Assembly (NCBI RefSeq): GCF_035083965.1
Contig: NC_089725.1
Span: 24,189,925 to 24,253,924 of the forward strand
Origin: Branchiostoma lanceolatum
Lineage: Eukaryota; Chordata; Leptocardii; Amphioxiformes; Branchiostomatidae
Reading direction: 5' to 3'
Length of the DNA: 64,000 nt
Of the stretch, positions 46,936 through 57,449 are shown one piece after another. A program made the position numbers and the translations under genes. The notes below the pieces were generated by a model, which was given only the letters and a program-made list of their open reading frames with translations, ran no database searches and was not told the origin of the DNA. Position 1 is the stretch's first letter, and every line of letters starts with the position of its first letter.

Positions 46936-47567
46936 GATGGGAGGAATGCGAGGGTTGAAGATAAGAGGGTGAGGGCACGCTGGCCCAGACAGGATGGGGT
47001 GGGAGCGCGCCCTCCCGCGCTTGGTCACTGGAGGAAGAGGACTAGAAGGAGGAGGCGAAGGAAGAGGATTAGAAGGAGGAGGAGAAGGAAGAAGACGCCG
47101 TGGCGAGGATGGGCTGGTGGTTGGGTTGAGCATAGGAGGGTTACTTACTTCAATATTCACGTATATGCCAATATGCACGTTGAACATATGCATTTCCACC
47201 GCTATTACTAGAGTTTAGATATTGATTTTTCGCCATTTCTTATTTTGTAATGATTTATTGTTCATATTTTTCATGAGCAACTTTCATCATTCTTCTTTGT
47301 ATACTAGTACTCTAGTATTCTTTATCATTATGTTAGACATGTTGCATTGCTACATATTTGCACATATTTTTTGCTGACTTGACATGGATATTCATTATAT
47401 ATGATTTTTATTTCAAACAAAGTACTTTCTGGGCAAAATGTCTGTTGCATGGTTCATTTTAATTTTCTGGACGTTGTTCGATGGTGTAACTGTTCGGGAC
47501 ATAAACCAAACACTTCAGTTGCCAGCAACGGAACACATCATGGGAACCAGGACAAAAACTACTAGTA
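46936..47567. other. Purine-rich flank and AT-rich spacer
   Basis: About 46980-47120 is GGAGG/GAAGAGG-rich and probably a degenerate extension of the minisatellite. The remainder is AT-rich with no gene seen. Confidence 0.5.
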
Positions 47568-48676
47568 ACGGGGGGTGCCCAAACATATGACGTTTGTTTA
47601 CGCGCTCGAACTCACGGCGCTCCATTGCTGGTTGCCAGAGAATGGTCATGTTTTAATGAATGAATTTTGAACACATTCATCTAAAGAACATGCATGGACA
47701 AGAAATGTATTCATACTGTTCTTGGGCCCTTCACGCTCCGCGCAAGTTACAAGCGGCAAACGCTGTGAGACGTTTTCACGAATGTACCTTCTGATTTAGT
47801 GCTACGCCAGATAGTGTGCCTAACTTATTGCGCTTCGGTAACTTTGCTCTCTTCGGAAGTTGGTGATGAAGTTAGGGAAATGTAAATAAGGCTTGAAGTC
47901 TGCTATATTCTAGCTTTCTTTTGACCGGAAAATTTTGACTGTGTGCACTTCTAACGTCATGAGAGAAGGGCTATATCTAGCGCATCCCAGCTCATGTTTT
48001 CGCGGGAAATAGGCTACTACGCACTTTGCGCGCGGCCCGACGTACGTCTTGCATGCGACCCGACTTAATTACAAAATCATTACGAAAAAACGACACCGCT
48101 TACATCAACAATACTCCGTCTACTTATTGGGAAATATCTTCGCCATCTCTGTATTCAGTTTCCTTTTCATAGACGGTACCAATCACATGTTAGAGCGTTA
48201 CAAAGCTGTGCGTTGAATCGCCGTCCGCCACCATCGCGGCCCAAAAAAATGGCGGGAAAACAACGTGGCCAGACGGCGGCTATGTCTACGTTGTTTTCTT
48301 TGGTCGATTTTTTTCTCAACAAACACCTAAAGGCCCAATTTTTTGTGCTTTATGAAGTGATATTTCTTATGTGTATGATAGTTGTATATCTGCTTGGCGC
48401 AGGTCGTATATTTAGGTGCCGGGCCGTCTAGCTACGCAGTGACCCTCTACTCAGCGTTGCCATCATTATTGTCAAAATACTATTCTCGACAAAACAAGAA
48501 ATGAATATGTACACATGTGTTTTGAATGCAAATAACAATTATGTGCATGAACTTGGTTTATTTACCTTCCTTATGAGCATAGTCAGTGGACACAAACACG
48601 GCGTACTTATGCATAATAAGATCACTAAAAAATCCGTCATATGTTAGGGCGCGTCATAAGTTAGGGCACCCCCCGT
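47568..48676. mobile_element. TA-flanked DNA transposon with 25-bp inverted repeats, non-autonomous
   Basis: The left end starts ACGGGGGGTGCCC and the right end is its reverse complement. Across 25 bp the two agree at 23. Both sides are flanked by TA (47566-47567 and 48677-48678), as in Tc1/mariner-like and related elements. The right end carries a second internal copy of GCCCTAACATATGACG. No transposase frame was found; the only notable ORF is at 48249-48431. Confidence 0.82.
48249..48431 (+). CDS. Candidate 60-aa single-pass membrane protein inside the TIR element
   Basis: ATGGCGGGAAAACAACG opens a 60-codon frame. The N-terminus is basic (MAGKQRGQTAAM). Residues about 28-52 form one strongly hydrophobic segment (FFVLYEVIFLMCMIVVYLLG), then a short basic tail. 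The start context is good (AAAATGG). I do not recognise the family. It could be a chance ORF in the transposon, an exon captured by it, or the first exon of a longer gene (a CAG|GTCGTA donor-like site lies near 48405). Confidence 0.3.
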   Translation: MAGKQRGQTAAMSTLFSLVDFFLNKHLKAQFFVLYEVIFLMCMIVVYLLGAGRIFRCRAV

Positions 48677-48746
48677 TATATAAAATCGTCGTGTCATGAG
48701 GATGTAGAATCTTATTCATGATAGTACGTCCTAATCCTCAATCTTC

Positions 48747-48861
48747 GTAGCCTGGAGTCGAGCCTTGTTACCTTTGGCCCGCTTCCAACGGTGGCTCAGT
48801 ACTCCGTAGTGTCGTTGTGTTGGAAGCGGAATAATGCTAACAATGCTGGACTGCAGGCTAC
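48747..48861. mobile_element. Short foldback MITE with GTAGCCTGGAG ends
   Basis: GTAGCCTGGAG (48747) pairs with CTGCAGGCTAC (to 48861), and CCGCTTCCAAC pairs with TTGGAAGCGG. AATCTTC and AATCTTT flank it, a probable 7-bp target duplication. It is the same family as 12534-12622. Confidence 0.75.
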
Positions 48862-49456
48862 AATCTTTGCAGTTAGTGATGGACCTGGAAACATCTATAT
48901 GGAAAACACAGATATGGAGTATATTACATAATGGAATGGTGTAAAGTTGTAGACGACATCTTACTGGTGATCTTGGCACCAAGTTCCAAATGTCACCAAC
49001 CTGTCTCTCCAAATCTGGATAGATAGCGTCTAAACCACAGTGGCGGCTAACGTTAGCATGTTGGAAAATTATTAGGAAACCAATCTCCTCTATATTGCTC
49101 ACCACCACTAGGCACTCAAAAACCAAGGCAAGACGTATAAATAAAATCAAGAAACAGAAAAAAGTCCTAACGTTACCTATTGGAATCATTCTAAACGTTC
49201 ACATAAAGGTCGTATGTATGTGAATACTTAGGCACTCCTGGTTACAAAGGTCTTGAAGCAAAAATTCAGAACGATGAATTCCCTTTTTTCTGCAATCAAA
49301 AGCGCCTCTACCGACTTTTTATCAAACTGCACTTCACCTGATCACATGACGTAGTCTGACAGGAAGAGATGTAGCAAAGAGATACAGCAGAATTTCACCA
49401 AAACTGATCTCATACACGTGTTCTCACGAGAGATAAGACTTAAGTGACCGTCGACA

Positions 49457-52400
49457 ATGTCTTCCGAAGACTTTGAAAACCACGAGGAGGATTTTAGAAA
49501 CGTTTACGATGAGCTACGACGGACGGCTCAGAGCAGACTTCCAAATGCAGTCGGAGGTGAGCGCCCCCCTCCCCCATGAAATTATTGTACTGTGTACCAT
49601 GACCTGTTGTCGTATACTAGACGGCGGCCACCGCCTCGAGAATGAAAAAAATTTTTCTAAGATTTAGTTTCTTCAACTGCTGCAGGTTTAAACCAATTGA
49701 AGAGCTGGTATTATGTATGTGTATAAAACGATATGCCGAATGACGTAACGTTACAAACGAAAACGATTTGTCTGGTCTGGCCATTTTGATTTTGAAAGAA
49801 CAAAAATATAATTGACTTTCTTGGCTGGAACGACATCTGGCAGACCAAGGGTATTATGTAGATAAAAGCTGCACTTACATAACAATGACCTAGTACACAG
49901 TCTACTACAACTTCATTGCATTCACAGAAAAAAAGATTTCATTGCATTCACAGAAAAAAAGATGATTTAATGTAACGCTAGGAACCATTAATTCGACACC
50001 CTTTTAATTCGACACTTTTAAGTATTGGCTTGCCAATTAAGATTCAGCAGGTTGATGCAAAAACTGTTAATTGCATTCCAATACGAGTTAAGTACTGACG
50101 TCAAAAAGGTACAGTCGTAAGTTCATGAAGATCAAACTTTGCAATGACGAGGTCGTCAATTTACTAACCGTTGGTTTTAACGTTATGTATGTCACGGGAG
50201 AGGGAGCAGCGGTCACACACCGTCACAATGTCGACATTTTCTTCTTCATATCATCACATTATATATCTATATTTGTATTGATCAAAAGAGGAATAAACAA
50301 TATGTCCGTCAATAACAGCAAATAAGTTTAGTTTTGTCCTTGATCCAAACAAAGCGCGACTTATCCAGAGGCTTTGCGAACGCGCGCCGTCGGAAACCGC
50401 CATTTTGAATATTCCCAGAATCATACGGGTGATCACGTGAGGAATAGCAGACGACGCAGTCATTTATATTTATCTATTTATTCATTTTTCCCCTTTCCTG
50501 TCTTGGATTATTAAATAGGCATGTCCAACAAGTGTTTATACATCATCAGCAATTGGAAATAGTAACCGACGTCAACAACTTAACTACTCTTTCTATTTTC
50601 CCCTATTTTCAAATGTAAAAGTCCGGAGCCACGTGTAAGCTAGTGCAAACAGGTCTTGAAGACCATACCAACCGTCTCACTACGGGTTTAGCATGCCAAT
50701 GACATTGTTATACTATTAAATAAATGAATTTTGGCAGCAATTAATGTAAAAGTAAAGCTTTTGCATTCTTTATTAAAGACTCTTGTCATTTTTATATTTC
50801 CGGAACATATATTTAAGAAATTAAGATAGGAAAACAACATTTCAGAGTGATCATGTATGACTGTATGTAACGTTACACGTAATAATTACTGATTGCTGAC
50901 ATGCCTGTCTTATTCACAGAGGAGAGGAAAAGAATGGTTCGAGAGGTTATGAGGGGCATAGAGGAGTGTACGACACTGGTGAGCCCTTATCTTTCGATGC
51001 ACTGAATTATAGATATACAGTAGTAACTTGATGACTATCTTTGTTCTTGGATCATTTCATGACGTAATGTCATGGCCAAGAAACAAATCAATATTGCATG
51101 CTTTACCAGACGTATTGGTAATGGAAAAGATGGGAGGAAGATATTAGAGAATGGCATGAGTTGACACTACTAGTAGGTGAAACACTAAGGAAAACAGAAA
51201 ACCGAGAAGTGTGGAGATCAAAAACTGGTTGCCAGATCTTCTGTGGTGCCCCAATGGTCAAACAATTACTAGTAGGCTAAGGGATAGATGAGATGAGAAA
51301 ATTCCAAGATTGACAGTAAGTTATTTTCCCCATGCCACAGGTCCAGGAGATGGAGGAGGAGGTGAAGCAGGCCCCGCCCACCTACAGACCACAGATGCTG
51401 AGCAGGTTACGGAACTACAGACGCGATCTTGACAAACTGCAGAGGGAGATGGTGAGGGAACTGTACACACAGAAAACAGCACAATGTTTGATGTACTTAG
51501 TAAATTATGCTGATGTTGATCAAGGTTTGATCTTTAAAAGATATACACATGCTTGATTTGTGATATTAGAATGTTTCAGAATTATGTGTTTTCTATAAAA
51601 AAATCTTCAATTTAGAGAGCATTGTTATAACAACTTTTGCTGCAGACACATTACTCAGTAGTCATTTTAACGTATCTATACAGTTGTGTGTTTAAGTCCC
51701 TCCAGAAAGTTTAGTTAACCCTGTTATGTTGATACATTCCAGAAACAAGCTTCAGGTACAGGAATGATGCGGGATGAACTGATGTCAGGAGGAACATACG
51801 ACCCTGACAGTGATGAAGCTGTAAGTAACTTAATTGCAATTCTAGGTTCTGACCCTTGTAGTGCCTAGTGGCATATAGGGCAGAAAGGTTCCTTTCTGTT
51901 TCAGTAGCAGGGTATATTTTTACAGGGAGGGGTTGCTAACCCTTCCCCTTTAACATGCTTGAGGGAACTACTCGAACATGGGACCCCAGCATCCCTTCCG
52001 AAAGACGAGTGCAGCCCCAACCGAGATGTCCTTCCCAGGATTGAACTGGGGTCTCCTAGTTAGCAACACTTAACCAGGAGCTCAAATGTGAGGCTGCTGC
52101 CAGTTGAGCTATAGGGACATCCCGAATTTTAGCTAGAGCTGGATTTTTGTTTAATTCCCTGACCTTTAGATGTTCTTTTCCAAACTCCTGATATACAGTA
52201 TACAATTGTTCTTAAATGATCCATCCCTGCTGACTGTTCTCCTCCCCAGAGGATGTCCGCTTCCCACCGTTCCAAGATGCTGCAGGGCCTGGAGAGCCTG
52301 AACAGAACCTCCGCCAGCATCGAGCGCTCCACCAGAATAGCCGTGGAGTCCGAGCAGATTGGCACGGAAACCATTGAGGAGCTCGGAGAGCAGCGGGAAC

Positions 52401-53286
52401 AACTGGTCCGCACCAGGGAAAGGGTAGGTGGAACAGCACTAGTGGGACCTTACCTTACACAGCACCTAAACATGTATAGCATTGCACTTGGAGCAGCAAT
52501 ACACTTGGAAAAGCACTGTCATGTAACCTTCAGAAGACATTAAGTTAGCAGAGCTGGAAGGTCTAGTCTATAATGTACTCATTTGTACTTGTTTGGTTAT
52601 TTGTTTGCTTGAACCTTTATTTACTCATGAACAATTGTTTCCTTGAGCCTTAATTTATTTATGGCCAACTCAACTACTGTGGAAATCAACTCAACTCAAT
52701 CACCAAGTCCTTTGTGGTCAGATGTGATTTCAATTTGTGTTCTTATACTTTAAGTGTGCTCACTACGCTACAAATGAGATGTCATAGAAGTAGGTAAGGC
52801 TCAAAGTACCATTACAGTACCATTACAGTACATACCACCACAGTGACACAAGAGGACCTAACATTCACACCTGTTCACTTCCAGGTAACAGACATGGATC
52901 AAAACCTCAGCACTAGCAAAAAGATCCTGAATGCAATGAGTAGAAGGTGGGTCTCTTTTTCTGTTTCACATTATTCCCTCTGACTGTGAATCCATCAACT
53001 AGTATATATAACATACAGTTAACTGTAACATCAACATGAAAAAAAAAGGAAAAATTTGAGCCCAGAATGTCCTTTCCCTTGGCAACACAATACTGGCAAC
53101 AGTATAAATGTTCTTGTGTTAAGGCATATATAAAATCTGACTCTGATCTGCCTTGTACCCTTTTGTAAGCTGTGTTGTGTGTGTTTCAGGGTGATGACCA
53201 ACAAGCTGATCTTAGGGATGATAATACTGGTGGAACTGGCCATCCTCCTCGGCCTCATCGCTTACAAGTGGATCATACCAAAGTAG
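49457..53286 (+). CDS. VTI1B: VTI1B, Qb-SNARE of endosomal/Golgi trafficking, 7 exons, 226 aa
   Basis: Exons: 49457-49556, 50920-50978, 51341-51451, 51743-51820, 52250-52423, 52885-52946, 53190-53286; all phases close. VTI1B is known as the Qb-SNARE in late endosome and lysosome fusion with syntaxin 7/8 and VAMP8. The N-terminal helical (Habc) domain is at about 1-90, including QMLSRLRNYRRDLDKLQREM. The SNARE motif is at about 130-195 (GLESLNRTSASIERSTRIAV, then EQIGTETIEELGEQREQL); the Gln in GEQREQ is the probable zero-layer residue. A C-terminal anchor, LILGMIILVELAILLGLIAY, is followed by KWIIPK. Closer to VTI1B than VTI1A throughout. Human VTI1B is 232 aa. Confidence 0.97.
51860..52123 (-). 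mobile_element. tRNA-derived SINE in a VTI1B intron
   Basis: Read on the minus strand, 52121-52025 is tRNA-like. GATGTCC and GGACATC form a perfect 7-bp acceptor stem. TAGCTCAACTGG (52111-52100) fits a pol III A box and AGTTCAATCC a B box. CCCAG and CTGGG make a perfect T stem. A long CTCC...GGAG arm resembles the variable arm of a type II (Leu/Ser) tRNA. A non-tRNA body containing CTCGTCTTTCGGAAGGG follows. At 97 nt and with an unclear anticodon arm it is a SINE head, not a functional tRNA. The far end is uncertain. Confidence 0.75.
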
Positions 53287-53625
53287 GGCAGAGAAGGGGG
53301 TTGATGTACAGATGATCTTGTGGGACATTCATGTCAAATCACAACAGAAATATCACATCACTGCTTCATGTATTCCACAGCTTACGGCTGTCATCGTAAT
53401 ATTTGTGCCAGAAGGAAATTTGTTCACTCAATGATTTCATATAGTTGAAATACCAAGGGCTAGGAGGCATTTTGAAAATGATTTTGAGTATGATTCTGAA
53501 AATTTCATGCCTGCATGTGATATACACATTGCATTGACTATTCTATAACCATTACTTACGCATAGTGTTATTGATTAATGTTGAATAATCCAACAACAAC
53601 AAAATAAAGTGTTTCATGTGCAAAA
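53287..53625 (+). other. VTI1B: VTI1B 3' UTR with polyadenylation signal
   Basis: AATAAA at 53603-53608, followed by a GTTTCATGTG stretch. Later AATAAA sites (about 55010, 55363, 55870) could serve longer isoforms. Confidence 0.55.
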
Positions 53626-56600
53626 AAGGTATGCAGACTTCAGAGATGCACAACTGAAATATGCTGTAAAAAAGCAGTACAGATGGTGCACAACTTGCTT
53701 TGGCAGATCAAATAATGCACATTCAATTCTAGCAGTTGCATTATAAAAAGGAGGTTAGAATAAGACATGTTACTTGAACATGTTACATGATGGATGTTGG
53801 AAGTGTATTGAATCAATTATTGAATCATTTAATCATAAATCAGGTGTTAAAAGATGCTTTAAGATCAGTTTTGATGTAGTCTACCTGGTTTACATTAGTA
53901 TAACACATACATGTGACTTTTTTTTCTCCGTTTAGTATCACCTTGGTAGTTTCTTTGCTACTGTAACTCATCTACCCTCGTTCTTGAAACTGTAACCCTT
54001 CCTATCAACCAGAACACGTGGCAATATCTGTATATGGTGCATGTGTGTATATCTTAAGTGCCAGGGACATGTCAGTCTTTCCGCACCAGCAAGCAATACT
54101 AGGTTTCCTAATAAAGAATGTTATTCAGCCATGTAGGTGCAAAAGCATTGGGACATTGTTTCAAGAACCCACATATACCACAGTAACTGTAATTTTTGGA
54201 GTTAAGTTAGTTACAGTATCACATAGATGTTTAATTATACAATTGTTTGAAGAAACGCAAAATATCAAGTACCTGTACCTTACAGGTGTTCAAACTGTTG
54301 CTCCCCTCTTTCCCCTGCCTTGTAAATCCTTTTATTTTCTGCTTGCAGTTGGTGATTAAGGTTTTATTTGAACCTGAGTTTTTTTTGTTGCCGTTTGCTG
54401 TTACAGATCAGGAAACAACCCTGCACCCTCACCTTCACCCCACCCTTAGTCTCGTCCACAGTTTGAGGCACCACAGATCATCCGACAACCACTCAAACTA
54501 GACAGCCTTTTATAACCCTAACTGTAGCCTTACCAGATGTGTGGAAGATATGATCATAATAATCATTCATATAGTGAACTTCCTATGTTTTAAGTGCTGC
54601 ACCCAGTTAAGTTACAGTTCCCTGAAGGCCCCCTATGATCCCATGGTGAGATTGGTACCACCATAGTACAAGTACACCTCCTGCGAAGACCTTGCAGTTT
54701 TCTACGGCTCTGTTTGCGATGTAAATCGGCCAGAAAGCCATAGAAAACTGCAGGCCACCCGAAGGAAACTCATAAATTGTGATGGGTTGAAAAAGATATT
54801 GTATCAAAATGGTGGCCAAATGTGTGAAACCATCTGTTAAGTGCTACTCATACATTAAGTATGGTTTAGAATTTTTGAAGACAGTATGAGATGTAGCTTA
54901 GAATGGCAAGTTTGCTAATTTTTTTCTTCAGATTTTAAAACTCTAACCAGCACAAACTTCTTACATTGCCCACTGGAAGTATTTTAGTGTACAAAATGAC
55001 TGGCAATAAAATGTATTGCATATATGAAAAGATATGCTTTTATATTCTGAGGCACTTCGAGATGAGGAGCACTAGTGATTGCTGTATGATATGACAAGGA
55101 GGAACAAGTTTCTTGTGTACAGCGTGGTTGATACCTTTTTAAAAACGATTCAATACACTTATTAGAACCAGTGATTGAAGTTGCTGTTGAAAGGCATCAC
55201 AAGGTAATATAAACTGATAGTTAACTTACTGATGATCTCTTTGTTCAACCAAGTAGCATCATTTTTGTAGTAAAATCAAAGAATGTAATTATCTTCCACT
55301 TCCCTATAGGGGAGGGAAATAACATTATTTTCTCACATGTTTCCTCCTGTCAGTTTTCAAAGAATAAACCAGTTTTGCAATGGAACTCCAGAATGAAGCA
55401 CTGGCATTATGTATGTGGAACGACGAATCCTTGTCTTGGATTAAAAGTGACCTCCATTACCGGTAATCTGTTGCAGTACTGCATCACTATTTCCTGCGAA
55501 ATGCTGCAATAATTTGAATTTCTGCTGGATGTCAGCATGTACAAACGAAGCCCTGCACCATCATCATCAATCTACACTACATCCCATCGGGAAATCAAAT
55601 AGAATACCGGGTAGCAACAAAGTAATTACTAGTTGAATGAGCGTGGGAGGAAGCATAGCCAGTCCTATCTGAATGAATCATTGGAAGCAGTGGTGGGCAC
55701 AGCAATCTCTTCCCTTACCTTTCTGGATGACACTGTAATTTCCTGAGTTTGACCATGGAGGTTTTATCATAACCACTCCATTGATGAGAAAATGTTGTTT
55801 TTATTTTTGCTCTGGTTTCTCTTTCTTTGATCATTATGTTAGAACTTCAGTTCGGTGGCCTCAGCTTACAATAAACTTTCTGCAAATCAATCATTCAAGC
55901 CACTCTCTTCTGGAGAGGAAATGCATTCTTTTATGCCAGAGAAAATGAGACCACACTGTAGATTTTACTGAACCTTGTTTTAATATAAAATTCCAAATGC
56001 ACAGGCAGCACGGCACTGGGGTAAAAACTGGAGGGTCTACTCTGTATAAAAACATAGAAGCCATGCTGACTGTGGTCACCATAAAACTTACACATCCAGA
56101 TTTTGTACTTGTTGAATAACATCAGTAAAATTGCTACTTGTACATAATGTCATGTCTTCTTCTATTTACATAATTTTCTTGCATGAAATAAAATCTACAA
56201 TTAAAATGCATACATAATCTCAACACTTGCACCTTCAAATTGCTCTTTAAGTACACTTCTGTTCATATGGTACAACCACAGACTCAGTTGTTGCAGGTCC
56301 TAGTCACTCATATTGCAGTTAATCATGATGACACATTATTCCATGTATGACTCCAACAAAACTTGATTGGTGTTTCAAAAACAGTGTGTCCAGTCGAGTG
56401 GTGTGTGGCAAAAAATTGCAATCTATACTAGAAGTTTCTATTGAAGGATCCGGTTTTTTAGATGCCCCCCCTCCTTAATCTGCCTAATTTCAGTATAGTC
56501 CTACTATTTGCACAACTACATACTGGACACATTGAGTACCCCCTTCCTTTAAAGTTGCATGGTTTGTGACACAGATAAAGATCAATTCATAAATTGACAA

Positions 56601-57449
56601 CTGCTATGCAAACTGGGTTGATATTTACTTGTGGCACATGCTCATTGGCCAGAAATGCGTCTAATCATCTCTACTGTTTGCTGTGACTAGCTGTGACCCT
56701 CTCCCTTAAGTTTTGAGCTGAGGCTTGACTGACTGATTTCAAACTTTGTACACTCTGGTTCTGTACTTTGTGGTAGAGCTTGTTCTATTTGTCTACAGCA
56801 GAACTGAAAATGGCTTCTGTCCTGGCATGGAAACCAAGATTGTTCCCATTCTTATGAGGACTTGGAAGGGTTGATGGTTGGATCCACAACTGTTATTATG
56901 CACATGCAAGAAAGGAAAAAACAGCATGTGCCTGACATTTCTAACATGAAAATAGACAATCACAATATTGACAGATGTGGATGGTTTAGCCCCTAATTTG
57001 ATTTGGATCACACTGTCTTCATTGCACAATAAAACAGTGTCTGGAAAATGAGGTTGAGACTATGAGGGGATACAGTACTTGTCACTGGAAGTAGTCATGA
57101 CATTTAGTTCAAGTGGATTGTTGATGCAGCTTTGAAGTAAGTGAGTTGATGACCACATTGTTGAAGCCATCCTACCATTCATCTAGGGTGCTAAGAGCAT
57201 ACACTGATCTTTGCGATGCAACACCAGTGACAAAGGAAATCCACCTGGCTTGTAGGCGAACAGTGCTGATGTCCATCAGTCTCTGGACTTCTTGGGGTGA
57301 GAGTACTCCAGAACGTTGTATCCTGGCCACAAGTTTTCACCACTGCAGCATGGATGGATGGAGTGCACCTTGCATGACTAGCACAGGCCCCAGTCTGCTC
57401 TACAGTCTTACTCTTCCCAAGACCATGAGAAGGGAACACACACTGGTCA
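53626..57449. other. Convergent interval between VTI1B and SOS
   Basis: AT-rich DNA that must contain the SOS 3' UTR. A TTTATT at about 55799 (AATAAA on the minus strand) is a candidate end. A foldback at 54691-54754 pairs GCAGTTTTCTACGG with its near complement. No ORF here is convincing. Confidence 0.5.

Noticed and set aside
45901-47199. 432-codon minus-strand and 332-codon plus-strand ORFs over the minisatellite
   Set aside because: Both arise because the repeat unit is 21 bp and lacks stops; a 23-bp unit shifts the frame and there is no non-repeat domain.
52025-52121. Functional tRNA gene
   Set aside because: 97 nt is long, the anticodon arm is unclear, and related body sequence occurs elsewhere; a SINE fits better.
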